Below are positions 25,008 to 33,014 of a stretch of 64,000 bases of DNA, in pieces. Within the stretch, counting starts at the first letter, position 1, and every line of letters starts with the position of its first letter. The stretch is from Clostridioides difficile (lineage in GTDB: Bacteria; Bacillota; Clostridia; Peptostreptococcales; Peptostreptococcaceae): contig JABBZI010000005.1 in assembly GCA_012955965.1 (NCBI GenBank), positions 115,090-179,089 on the forward strand. Direction: 5' to 3'. Position numbers and translations under genes: made by a program. The notes under the pieces were generated by a model. It saw nothing but the letters and a program-made list of their open reading frames with translations. It searched no databases and was not told the origin of the DNA.

Positions 25008-25565
25008 GGTTAAATTGTGATTAATAGATTAAGAATGTGTATAAGTTTAAGGATATAGAGGAATCTAAGTGTGATTAATAACATGATTTTGTGAATAAAG
25101 TTGGAGTTATATTTGGGTTAAATGTGTGGCTAACAAGGTAAAACTGTGTATAAGATTATGAGTATGTAAAGGAATGGATTATAATTAGTAAGGTAAAATG
25201 GGATGGATAGTTAAGAATATGCAAGATTTTAAGATATTAAACTATACTAATAAGGTAAAGTTGTGTGTTTAGTTAAAGTTTGTATAAGAGTATGATGTGT
25301 GATTAATGAAGAAATATGTGCATAAAGTTACGAGTATATATAGGTCTAAACTGTTAATAATAGAGTAGGATTGTGCATAAAGTCAGAAGTAACAGATAGG
25401 TGAGATTGTGAGTAATAGAGTAAAAAGGTGTGTAAGGTTAGAAAATAATAGATATATTGTGAATAATGGAGCAGACTTGTGTATAAAACTAGGAACTGAT
25501 AGATAGATTTGTGATTAAGAGAATAAGACTGTGTATAAAAGTATAGAGTGATATAAGAGAATATT
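25008..25565 (+). repeat. Degenerate tandem array, about ten units of 50-60 bp
   Basis: Units share the skeleton TTGTGATTAATAGA / TAAGA-TGTGTATAAAGTTA / GGAGTAATAGATA. Clear unit starts include ATTGTGATTAATAG (25016), GTGTGATTAATAAC (25070), GTGTGATTAATGAA (25294), ATTGTGAGTAATAG (25406) and TTTGTGATTAAGAG (25507). Copies differ by many substitutions and by length, and every frame is interrupted on the plus strand. It has a marked purine/G+T skew. It is not a CRISPR array: repeats are not identical and there are no unique spacers of constant length. Confidence 0.75.
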
Positions 25566-25621
25566 ATAACTATACTAAAGATTGTATAATAAATATTTAT
25601 ATAAACATACAAGATAAGAGG

Positions 25622-25661
25622 CGATATGAAGTTGAATAAGATGACTTTATATCGTTTTTTT
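25622..25661 (+). terminator. Rho-independent terminator-like hairpin
   Basis: Stem CGATATGAAGT / ACTTTATATCG with one G-T pair, followed by seven T. It ends the repeat region before the ferredoxin gene. Confidence 0.75.
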
Positions 25662-25784
25662 ATTTAAATTCCTTCTATAGTTAGATTACCATTTTTAATA
25701 TTGATATTTTATGTGATTAAGTCACAGATAAAAAACAAATATACTGATATAATTCTTATAGATTAATAATATAGGGAGGTTATT

Positions 25785-26015
25785 ATGTCTAACAAAAAAA
25801 AGAAGTATGCAAATATTTTAGAAAATGAGTGTGTGGCTTGTGGAAGTTGTATAAAAGTATGTCCAAGAGGGGCTATCTCAGTTCCACATGGCATAAGTGC
25901 AAAAATTGATAGAGATTTATGTGTTGGATGTGGTATTTGTGAAAAGACATGTCCAGCATCTGTGATTGAGATTATAACAATATTAAAAGAGGAAGAAGGT
26001 AAGTGTCATGAATAA
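25785..26015 (+). CDS. Small 2[4Fe-4S] ferredoxin-type protein
   Basis: A 76-aa protein with two complete cluster-binding motifs: CVACGSCIKVCP and CVGCGICEKTCP, each CxxCxxCxxxCP. It is a cytosolic electron carrier or an electron-transfer subunit. GGGAGG precedes the ATG. Its end overlaps the next gene (the NapH-like membrane protein) by 8 bases, so the two are translationally coupled and probably act together in membrane electron transfer. Confidence 0.9.
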   Translation: MSNKKKKYANILENECVACGSCIKVCPRGAISVPHGISAKIDRDLCVGCGICEKTCPASVIEIITILKEEEGKCHE

Positions 26016-26589
26016 TAAAAAACATTGGTATGACTATTTATGGATTTTTTCTTCAATATATTTGATATTGGGATTTGTAAATATTATTTTCGCTTGGATT
26101 GGATTAATTTGTTTCTTTGTGCCACTAATTATTTCTATTATCAAGGGAAATAAAGCTTATTGTAATAAGTATTGCGGAAGAGGGCAACTGTTTAATTTGC
26201 TCGGAAATAAATTAAATCTGTCAAGAAATAAAGATATTCCTAAATTTATTAGAAGTAAGTGGTTTAGATATGGTTTTTTGACGTTTTTTATGGTGATGTT
26301 TGTTAATATGCTTTTCTCAACTTATTTAGTGTTTGAAGGGAGTAGAAACCTTAGAGAGGTAGTTACTTTACTGTGGACTATAAAAATGCCTTGGCAATGG
26401 GCATATCATGGGACTTTAGTTTCGCCTTGGGTGGTACAGTTTGCTTTTGGTTTTTACAGTGTTATGCTTACATCGACTGTACTTGGATTGATTACGATGG
26501 TATTATTTAAGCCTCGTTCATGGTGTGTTTATTGTCCTATGGGTACTATGACTCAGATGATATGTAAGGCAAAGAGTAAGTCTGTATAG
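26008..26589 (+). CDS. 4Fe-4S-binding membrane protein (NapH/YccM-like)
   Basis: A 193-aa membrane protein with helices at about residues 12-46, 88-110 and 140-168. Cysteine pairs YCNKYCGRGQ (near residue 55) and SWCVYCPMGTMTQMIC (near the C-terminus, from residue ~171) are the family's CxxxC and CxxCP motifs, placed next to the membrane. NapH/NosR/YccM-like proteins pass electrons between quinones or ferredoxins and membrane enzymes. It lacks the second ferredoxin domain of full-length NapH; the preceding small ferredoxin may supply it. This pairing is inferred from the 8-base gene overlap. Confidence 0.8.
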   Translation: MNNKKHWYDYLWIFSSIYLILGFVNIIFAWIGLICFFVPLIISIIKGNKAYCNKYCGRGQLFNLLGNKLNLSRNKDIPKFIRSKWFRYGFLTFFMVMFVNMLFSTYLVFEGSRNLREVVTLLWTIKMPWQWAYHGTLVSPWVVQFAFGFYSVMLTSTVLGLITMVLFKPRSWCVYCPMGTMTQMICKAKSKSV

Positions 26590-26703
26590 AAAGAGGTCTT
26601 GTGAAGATTAAGGGATTTAATGCTTAATAGGTGTAAGATGAGTGATAGTTTTGAATAGATGTGATAAGTGTAGGGAGCATGGATAGACCTAATGAGGTGT
26701 AAT

Positions 26704-26907
26704 ATGCTAAACAATAGAGACTTAGTAATGGCTAATATGCTTAATGCAATAGTTCAAGAATCTAAATTTGATTATAAGCTTCTACTTGAAGCAGAAAATA
26801 GAATGAAGAATTTAACAGAATCAGAATTGATATCAAGAAATGGACTTATGGAAGGTTTAAATATCAGTGAAAAAGACCTTGAAAATATTGAGGTGGATTT
26901 TGAATAA
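26704..26907 (+). CDS. Small hypothetical protein (67 aa)
   Basis: MLNNRDLVMANMLNAIVQES... is a 67-residue, helical, acidic protein with no membrane segment. The frame is open four codons upstream, but GAGGTG is correctly spaced for the ATG at 26704. I recognise no family; the N-terminal half resembles short helical proteins with a repeated Asn/Leu pattern. A possible 42-codon frame follows after four bases. Confidence 0.55.
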   Translation: MLNNRDLVMANMLNAIVQESKFDYKLLLEAENRMKNLTESELISRNGLMEGLNISEKDLENIEVDFE

Positions 26908-26911
26908 TGTT

Positions 26912-27040
26912 ATGAAGATAACAGTTATATCAGTTAGGGAAGATAGTTTAGTCTATGATATTGCAAGTGAAAGAATAAAAAATGAAGGAGATACTTGGTT
27001 GCAAGTAAGTTTGTATGAACTCAAAATTACTTGCAACTAA
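26912..27040 (+). CDS. Possible 42-codon gene overlapping an inverted repeat
   Basis: The frame reads MKITVISVREDSLVYDIASE and ends LYELKITCN, starting four bases after the previous stop, as in coupled translation. Its last third is covered by an inverted repeat (GTTGCAAGTAA at 26998 and TTACTTGCAAC at 27027). GAGGTGG lies about 15 bases upstream, which is rather far. It could be a genuine short partner, a gene remnant or chance. Confidence 0.3.
   Translation: MKITVISVREDSLVYDIASERIKNEGDTWLQVSLYELKITCN
26998..27037. terminator. Inverted repeat downstream of small gene
   Basis: Eleven-base perfect arms GTTGCAAGTAA and TTACTTGCAAC with an 18-base loop, but no T-run on either strand. It may act as a transcript 3'-end hairpin. 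Confidence 0.4.
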
Positions 27041-27216
27041 GTATGTTTATACTTATGTCAAAAAGTACAATAACTATTTAAATATATTATTTAACAATTA
27101 TTAGAAGTTAGGATGGAAAAATTTCTAGCATAGATAACTCTTAAGTAGATATAACTGATACCATATAGAAAGACTCTTTATATCAAAAGTATTTTAAAAT
27201 CAATATATTAAAAACA

Positions 27217-27810
27217 CTATATCGAAGGCATCTTAAAATCAATTATCAATTCCTTATGACTTCTAAAATACCTTATATCATCCATATCATGAGTAATTAT
27301 TATAGCACCCTTATTTTTCATCCTACCTATAACAAAATCCATAACCTTATACTTAGTTTCCATATCCAATCCTTTAAATGGCTCATCCATTATAAGCAAA
27401 TCAAAATCATATAACAAAGCTCTTAATATTGCTATCCTTCTTTTCATACCTCCACTTAACTCTCTGACCCTTTTATTGATACAATCCTTTAAATCCAATA
27501 CTTCTAAAGCATTTTCAATTTCTAAATCACTTAAATTCTCACAGACCAGCTTTATATTCAACAACACACTTAGATTTTCACATAAACTATCATCTTGAAA
27601 CACTGCACTAATCCTTTTATGACTAATCCCTGTAATCTTTCCACTATCTGCTTTCTCTAGCCCCATCAATATTCTTATTAATGTTGTCTTACCAATCCCA
27701 GATGTTCCAGTTATAAAAGTTATAGAATTATCTTTAAAAGTATTACTAAAATTATTTAGAACAACTTTATCATTATATTTTTTGCTTAGATTCTCAATTA
27801 CTATATCCAT
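27217..27810 (-). CDS. ABC transporter ATP-binding protein (SsuB/TauB-like)
   Basis: A compact 197-aa ATPase with Walker A TGTSGIGKTT, Q-loop ISAVFQDDSL, signature ELSGGMKRRIAILRALL, Walker B LLIMDEPFKGLD and H-loop ITHD. It belongs with the nitrate/sulfonate/taurine importer ATPases. It starts directly at the permease stop, with GGAGATAA before its ATG. It lacks the ~60-residue C-terminal extension of larger SsuB proteins. Confidence 0.85.
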   Translation of the reverse strand: MDIVIENLSKKYNDKVVLNNFSNTFKDNSITFITGTSGIGKTTLIRILMGLEKADSGKITGISHKRISAVFQDDSLCENLSVLLNIKLVCENLSDLEIENALEVLDLKDCINKRVRELSGGMKRRIAILRALLYDFDLLIMDEPFKGLDMETKYKVMDFVIGRMKNKGAIIITHDMDDIRYFRSHKELIIDFKMPSI

Positions 27811-28578
27811 CTAGTTTATCTCCAATCTTTTTAATAAATAGTCTATCAATGACAGAAATCCCTTTTGAAAGCAAATACTTATTATAATTATAACTATAGT
27901 CCATGCAAATAAATCTGGAGTATTCAAATATACTTTAGCCTTATATAGTTTTTCACCTATAGAATTAGCTGGCATACCTATTATCTCTGCTGCTATCCCA
28001 GATTTCCAACATAGACCTAAAGAAACACTACATGCCGCTCTTATATAGGGTGCTATTTCAGATAAATATATGTACCTTATTTTTTTTATTTTGCTAACCT
28101 TAAACACTTTTGCCATATCATTTAGTTCTCTGGATATGCTATTTATACCGTTTAGAATATTCCTATATACCACTGGTAACACCATCAAAAAAGATATAAA
28201 AATAGACAAGTTATTTGAAGATATCCATATTAAAGAGAGTATTATAAATGAAGCTACAGGTATAGATTGTATTGTCAGTATCAATGGTTCCACAAGTATC
28301 CTAAAGTTTTTTTTACTAGATGCTACTATAGCAACTATTATCCCTATAATAAAAGCTAGTATAAATCCTGTTGTTATTTTCATAAAAGAAAAGAGTATGG
28401 ATTCCCAAAACTCAAACCTTGTGGACAATTCCAATAATCTTTTTAAAGCTGAAAAAGGAGATACTAAAAGTATCTCCTGACCAATTATCATACTACCTAT
28501 TTGCCAAATTGTAAGCCAAAAGATTATTGCTAGTATATGAGCTTTACTAATTTTCTTGGATGTAGTAGAAATCTTCAC
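27811..28578 (-). CDS. ABC transporter permease (SsuC/TauC-like)
   Basis: A 255-aa binding-protein-dependent permease with about six helices and the EAA-type cytoplasmic loop near GINSISRELNDMAKVFKVSK. Its start codon is GTG inside the 3' end of the binding-protein gene (32-base overlap), with GGAGG eleven bases upstream. It forms one importer with the flanking ATPase and lipoprotein. The substrate cannot be read from the sequence; sulfonate-type names for such permeases are by similarity only. Confidence 0.85.
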   Translation of the reverse strand: MKISTTSKKISKAHILAIIFWLTIWQIGSMIIGQEILLVSPFSALKRLLELSTRFEFWESILFSFMKITTGFILAFIIGIIVAIVASSKKNFRILVEPLILTIQSIPVASFIILSLIWISSNNLSIFISFLMVLPVVYRNILNGINSISRELNDMAKVFKVSKIKKIRYIYLSEIAPYIRAACSVSLGLCWKSGIAAEIIGMPANSIGEKLYKAKVYLNTPDLFAWTIVIIIISICFQKGFLSLIDYLLKRLEIN

Positions 28579-29554
28579 CTGGTATCTTTCCTCCTATTGA
28601 CTCTGGATTGGCTTCATAAAGTACTTTTAAGTAATTGTGTAGTGTAGTTTTCATTGTAGTACCATCTATAAATGTTATATTGCATTTTGGGATTGCTTTT
28701 TTTGCTACTTCTGCTGGTACTATTTCATTTTTCTCAATAAGTTTTGAAGCTTCATCTATATTGTTATTTGTAAAATCAACAGATTTTTTATATTCTTCTA
28801 AGAAGCTTTTAACCTTTTCTGGATATTTTTCAACAAATTCTTTTCTTGCAACAACAACCCCTGTTGTTAAAGCACTCTCAATATTTTTATCTTTATTTAA
28901 GTTATCCCATTCTTTTGTCAAATCTAAAGCTACTCTTAGATTCTCACTCTTAGTCAATGCAGTTGTTACAAATGGTTCTGGGAGTAATGCTATTCCATTT
29001 TTATCATTTAATAATGCTGCTAGACACTCTGTATGTTCTGATTTATACTCTATGTTGACATCTTCAGATGTATTAATACCATTTTCTTTCAATATGTAAT
29101 TCAAAGCGTACTCAGGAGTGGACCCCTTACCACTAGCGTAAATCGTTTTTCCTTTTAAATCACTTACACTGTTTATAGAGTTGCCATTCTCAATTATGTA
29201 TAAAACTCCTAATGTATTAATTGCTAGTGTTTCTACTTTACCTTTACTATTATTATACAAAACAGATGATAGATTTGCTGGAATAGCAGCAATGTCTATC
29301 TCATTATTAATGAGTTTAGGTGTAATTTCATCAACAGAATTTGCTATTGTAAATTCATAATCCTTTTCTTTTTTATCACTTTCATCACTAATCATCTTAA
29401 CCATCCCCATTCCTGTAGGTCCCTTTAGTGCTGTTACTTTAGCAACTACTTCAGTTTCTTTTTTTGTCTGTGTCTCTTGTGGCTTTGACGCACATCCTAC
29501 CAACGAAACAGTTATTAATGATACTAGTAATAATATTGATAATTTTTTTTTCAT
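28547..29554 (-). CDS. ABC transporter substrate-binding lipoprotein (NMT1/SsuA-like)
   Basis: A 335-aa exported binding protein. Lys-rich signal peptide and lipobox VSLVGC give a lipidated N-terminal Cys at about residue 21. The mature domain has the type-2 periplasmic fold of NMT1/SsuA proteins, with ALKGPTGMGMVKMI near the start, then DIAAIPANLSSVLYN, and LKGKTIYASGKGSTPEYALNYIL. AAGGAGG precedes the ATG. It is followed by the permease and ATPase genes and preceded by a Crp-type regulator. The ligand is unknown. Confidence 0.88.
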   Translation of the reverse strand: MKKKLSILLLVSLITVSLVGCASKPQETQTKKETEVVAKVTALKGPTGMGMVKMISDESDKKEKDYEFTIANSVDEITPKLINNEIDIAAIPANLSSVLYNNSKGKVETLAINTLGVLYIIENGNSINSVSDLKGKTIYASGKGSTPEYALNYILKENGINTSEDVNIEYKSEHTECLAALLNDKNGIALLPEPFVTTALTKSENLRVALDLTKEWDNLNKDKNIESALTTGVVVARKEFVEKYPEKVKSFLEEYKKSVDFTNNNIDEASKLIEKNEIVPAEVAKKAIPKCNITFIDGTTMKTTLHNYLKVLYEANPESIGGKIPGEDFYYIQEN

Positions 29555-29580
29555 AAAACTTTCCTCCTTATTGTTTAATA

Positions 29581-30240
29581 TTATATTTCATATAGAATTT
29601 GTGTTAATTTTTCTTTATTTAATATTTTTATACTCCTTTTATTAAATTCTAAACAGTTTTCAATTTGCAATGATTGCAACTCCCTATATAAAGATGCTCG
29701 ACTTACATGAAGTTTTTTGCTTAATTCTTCTTTAGAGCATTCTAATAAAATAATACCATTTTTACCGCTTTTCTCTAGTAAATATTCAATAATTTTCTTT
29801 TTACTAGATTGTATATTTAAAAATTCTATCTTTCTCAGTAAAAACTGTATCTTTCTATTGCAGTATCTTGAATATTCTAAAGCAACAGTAGTATCCAACT
29901 TCATCATTTCTATAAAGTATTTTTTTGGATAAAAAACCACAGAAACATTACTTTTGCATTTTAGTACAGTATCTAAAGATTCTTCATCAAATATATTGGA
30001 AATTCCAAAAACATCTCCTTCCTTTAGAATAGACATGTTAACTTCACTTCCATCACTTGATATACAATATATAGATACTTGCCCTGTCTTAACTACACCT
30101 ACATAATATTCTTTATCAAAAAAATCGCTTATAAATTGACCTTTCTTATAAGTTTTTGTTTTTATCTTATCTTCTATAATGTATCTTTCAGAAAATAATT
30201 TACTATTTGTTAGCACTTCTTTTTCATTCAAAGTCATCAC
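29581..30240 (-). CDS. Crp/Fnr family transcriptional regulator
   Basis: A ~219-aa regulator with an N-terminal cyclic-nucleotide-like beta-barrel (YYVGVVKTGQVSIYCI, EGDVFGISNIF), a dimer helix and a C-terminal winged helix with CSKEELSKKLHVSRASLYRELQSL. It has no Fnr-type N-terminal Cys cluster. Start is GTG or ATG at 30240/30237 with AAAAGG unusually close, and a TTG at 30231 is an alternative. It lies 26 bp upstream of the binding-protein gene on the same strand and likely controls that importer. Confidence 0.85.
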   Translation of the reverse strand: MMTLNEKEVLTNSKLFSERYIIEDKIKTKTYKKGQFISDFFDKEYYVGVVKTGQVSIYCISSDGSEVNMSILKEGDVFGISNIFDEESLDTVLKCKSNVSVVFYPKKYFIEMMKLDTTVALEYSRYCNRKIQFLLRKIEFLNIQSSKKKIIEYLLEKSGKNGIILLECSKEELSKKLHVSRASLYRELQSLQIENCLEFNKRSIKILNKEKLTQILYEI

Positions 30241-30303
30241 CTTTTCTGATAAATATTCACTTTGATTGAAATAATATCATAGTATTTACCAAATTTCAAC
30301 AGT

Positions 30304-30322
30304 ATTGATAATTATTTTCAAT
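30304..30322. promoter_or_regulatory. Fur-like box in the divergent promoter region
   Basis: ATTGATAAT-T-ATTTTCAAT is a 9-1-9 inverted repeat with one mismatch and fits the Fur 7-1-7 pattern TGATAAT-N-ATTATCA with one change. It sits between the divergent Crp-type regulator gene and the GTPase operon. It could also be a Crp-type site. Iron regulation is only a hypothesis. Confidence 0.5.
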
Positions 30323-30421
30323 AGAGTTTATTTATTAATTGTCTCATTTGATACAGTTTTTATATATCTCTAGTGTTATTATATCTCTTAACAAAATATG
30401 AAAGGAGATTTTATATAAACC

Positions 30422-31114
30422 ATGAAAACCATATTAATTTCTGGTTCATCTTCTGTGGGAAAGACTGCTTTAATAAAGCACTTAATTCCTTATTTAAAAG
30501 CTACTGGACTTAAACCTTCAATATGTAAGATTGATTGTTTAGCCACTGATGATGATTTGATGTATAAAAAATTGAATATACCTTATATTGTTGGACTTAG
30601 TAAAGATATATGTCCAGACCATTTTCTTATTTCAAACATAAATGAACTTATGTTTTGGGCAAAAAATAAGGATAGCAATATTTTACTAATAGAAACTGCT
30701 GGGCTTTGCAATAGATGTTCACCAGCAACCAACAAAACACTACATATATGTGTCTGTGATTGTACATCTAGTTTTAGTACTCCTCAAAAACTAGGACCTA
30801 TGTTAAGTGAAAGTGACGCTATAGTTTTAAGCAAAATAGATATGGTATCACAAGCAGAAAGAGAGATAATATCATTTAATATAAAAAAAATAAATCCTAA
30901 CTCTAATATATTTTTTATTGATGGATTAGTTGGTTTCGGAGTAGAACTGATTTCAAACTATATAAAAAATACTAATCTTACAAATGATGATGAACATTTA
31001 TTAAGACACACAATGCCAAGTGGGGTATGCTCTTATTGCATTGGAGAGTGTAGGATTGGTGATGAATTTCAACAAGGGGTGGTTTCTAAAATGAATTTTA
31101 GGGGTGAATTTTAA
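30422..31114 (+). CDS. Cys-rich P-loop GTPase (CobW/HypB/UreG-like)
   Basis: A 230-aa GTPase of the metallochaperone (G3E) type: P-loop ISGSSSVGKTALIKHL at residues ~6-21, a switch-like LLIETAGLCNRCSP segment, and VLSKIDM as the base-recognition motif in place of NKxD. It contains many cysteines: GLCNRC, ICVCDC and a C-terminal VCSYCIGECRIG (CxxCxxxC), suited to metal or cluster binding. It is the first gene of an operon with an ABC ATPase and a binding-protein-like gene; its stop overlaps the next ATG by one base. AAAGGAG is 12 bases upstream, a long spacing. Metal delivery is inferred. Confidence 0.75.
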   Translation: MKTILISGSSSVGKTALIKHLIPYLKATGLKPSICKIDCLATDDDLMYKKLNIPYIVGLSKDICPDHFLISNINELMFWAKNKDSNILLIETAGLCNRCSPATNKTLHICVCDCTSSFSTPQKLGPMLSESDAIVLSKIDMVSQAEREIISFNIKKINPNSNIFFIDGLVGFGVELISNYIKNTNLTNDDEHLLRHTMPSGVCSYCIGECRIGDEFQQGVVSKMNFRGEF

Positions 31115-31884
31115 TGAAAAGCATAACCATATATCCTGGAAAAAATAAGAGTGGAAGTACGGAGGAATTTGAATCTCTAACTTTTTATAGAGGTCATATT
31201 TATTCTATTGTGGGGAATACAGGCTCTGGTAAGAGTAGGTTAATCAAAGATATAGAGCAATTTGTAAATAAGGATTCTTTAACCAATCGAAAAGTAGTTA
31301 TTGATAATATGGAAGTTCCTATTGAAAAACGCAATCAATTTTCTACAAAACTCATTTCTCATCTTAGCCAAAATATGAGATTTGTTCTTGATTCTACAGT
31401 TGAGGAGTTTTTAGCTATTCATAAAGAATGTAAAAATAATGCTTCTGTATCAATAAAAGAAGTATTAGATGTAGCAAATTCGATAACAGCAGAACCTATT
31501 TCCTTATCTCAGGAACTTACATCATTGAGTGGTGGGCAGACTCGTGCCTTAATGATTGCAGATATTGCTCTTATTTCAAATAATCCGATTATCTTAATAG
31601 ATGAGATAGAAAATGCTGGAATAAATAAAAATATTGCTTTAGATATTTTATTGAAAAATGATAAATTGATTTTTATAGTTACACATGACCCTCATACAGC
31701 ACTTATGGCAGAAAAACGAATAATAATGAAAAATGGCTCAATTTTCAAGGTAATCGATAAAACTAGAGAAGAAAGAGAAGTCTTAAGTATGCTTAAAAGT
31801 ATATATGAATTTCAGTTAGAATGTCAGCATAAATTAAGAAAAGGAGAGACTCTTTATGAAAAATGTAAAACTGTATTGGAGTAA
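31114..31884 (+). CDS. ABC-type ATPase without a partner permease
   Basis: A 256-aa ABC ATPase: Walker A VGNTGSGKSRLI (residues ~32-43), signature LSGGQTRALMIADIAL, Walker B IILIDEIENAG and H-loop VTHD. The region between (SHLSQNMRFVLDSTVEEFL) holds the Q-loop. No permease gene exists in this operon or nearby on this strand, and the C-terminus (FQLECQHKLRKGETLY) is a helical extension. It overlaps the GTPase by one base and the next gene by 29 bases. It may be a soluble ABC motor for cofactor or metal handling; this is inference. Confidence 0.78.
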   Translation: MKSITIYPGKNKSGSTEEFESLTFYRGHIYSIVGNTGSGKSRLIKDIEQFVNKDSLTNRKVVIDNMEVPIEKRNQFSTKLISHLSQNMRFVLDSTVEEFLAIHKECKNNASVSIKEVLDVANSITAEPISLSQELTSLSGGQTRALMIADIALISNNPIILIDEIENAGINKNIALDILLKNDKLIFIVTHDPHTALMAEKRIIMKNGSIFKVIDKTREEREVLSMLKSIYEFQLECQHKLRKGETLYEKCKTVLE

Positions 31885-32770
31885 TATTTGTATACTTCAT
31901 AAATATGAGAAAAACTACTTAGATAATTTAATAATATCTTTAAAAGAAAAAGATATTAATTTAGAAGTAACGTATTTTGGTATAGGGTATCCTTATAAAT
32001 TAAATGAATATCTAAAAAAGAAAGACGCTATAATCCCTGATATTATAGTTTCTACTGATTTGGAAGTATATGAGGATAACAATATATATTCAAAATTCTC
32101 AAGTGAATTATATCCATTATCAGATTATTTTAATATTAAGAATGAGATTAAATCGTCACCTATATATTTTGATGAAAAATTGCTTCCATTTTTAGTTATA
32201 CCATTAGTATTCTCTTATAACAAGAATTATAAAGGTCTAACAGATTCTATAAAAAATGTAATTGATACTAATACCAAAACTGTCATCGGTGGAATAAACA
32301 ACTCTGGCGCAAAGTCTATTGTTAAAGCCATATGGAGTAAGTATGGAAAAGAGTCGGTTGAAAGATTTTTATCTAATTCAACTATATTAGATATGCCAAT
32401 ACAGTCATTTAATGATGTAAAAAATGGTTCTGAAAAACTAGCTATAACCCCTAGTATCTATGCAAAGCGTGCTAATGATAGGGATTTATTTATGGCATAT
32501 CCTGATGATGGAGCAGTAGCGTTACCATCTTACATTGCTGCAAATAAGTCTTTAGATGAAAAAACAATGCTAGAGGTATTGGAGGCACTTGTATCTAAAG
32601 AGTTCTGTAATTCTTTTGTAAAGTCTGCATCATTGCTATCTTGTATTTATGATACTGCGGATGATAGTCTTGTTAAAAATAATAAATATAAGTTTCTATA
32701 TCCTTCTAAAGAATGGCTAGACACGACTACATCTGAAGAATTTTTTGAGGTGTATAATATGTATATATAA
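31856..32770 (+). CDS. Cytosolic solute-binding-protein-like protein
   Basis: A 304-aa protein with the two-lobed type-2 binding-protein pattern of iron/sulfate-type ABC binding proteins: IPDIIVSTDLEVYEDN and a PLSDYF segment, then VIGGINNSGAKSIVKAIWSKYG, and AYPDDGAVALPSYIAANK. There is no signal peptide or lipobox (it starts MKNVKLYWSNICILHKYEKN), so it should remain in the cytosol. AAAGGAG precedes its ATG inside the ATPase gene. With a GTPase and permease-less ATPase it forms an unusual operon, perhaps handling a metal or oxyanion inside the cell. Confidence 0.72.
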   Translation: MKNVKLYWSNICILHKYEKNYLDNLIISLKEKDINLEVTYFGIGYPYKLNEYLKKKDAIIPDIIVSTDLEVYEDNNIYSKFSSELYPLSDYFNIKNEIKSSPIYFDEKLLPFLVIPLVFSYNKNYKGLTDSIKNVIDTNTKTVIGGINNSGAKSIVKAIWSKYGKESVERFLSNSTILDMPIQSFNDVKNGSEKLAITPSIYAKRANDRDLFMAYPDDGAVALPSYIAANKSLDEKTMLEVLEALVSKEFCNSFVKSASLLSCIYDTADDSLVKNNKYKFLYPSKEWLDTTTSEEFFEVYNMYI

Positions 32771-32829
32771 TTGTGTAAATCTGATAAGATTTTCAATACT
32801 ATTGGGATAAGTGACCTATATTAGTATTA

Positions 32830-32990
32830 TTGATATAGAAATATATTTTAAAAATGAAGTAAGTGTAAATATCAATAAAATATAGTATGAAGTTAAATAT
32901 AAATATCAAGAAGGTACATAATAAAGCTAAGTGTAAATATAAAATAGGTATAATATAAAGTTAAATATGAATAGTAAATAGGCACAAGCT
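32830..32990. repeat. Degenerate AT-rich direct repeats
   Basis: AAGTGTAAATATCAATAAAA with downstream AAGTTAAATATAAATA (from about 32859) recurs as AAGTGTAAATATAAAATAGG with AAGTTAAATATGAATA (from about 32929), a period near 70 bp. No gene is present. Confidence 0.55.
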
Positions 32991-32991
32991 A

Positions 32992-33014
32992 TTCTAAAAT
33001 AGAATTTCTTGTGC
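32992..33014 (-). terminator. Hairpin after Crp/Fnr gene
   Basis: GCACAAG / CTTGTGC with an inner ATTCTA/TAGAAT stem, directly downstream of the minus-strand stop codon. There is no clear T-run, so it is a moderate terminator candidate. Confidence 0.5.

Noticed and set aside
25008..25565. CRISPR-like array
   Set aside because: Units are degenerate and variable in length, without identical repeats separated by unique spacers, and there are no cas genes.
25346..25612. 88-codon minus-strand frame rich in Tyr, Ile and Ser
   Set aside because: It runs through the degenerate tandem array; its internal repetition mirrors the DNA repeat, and no RBS is present.
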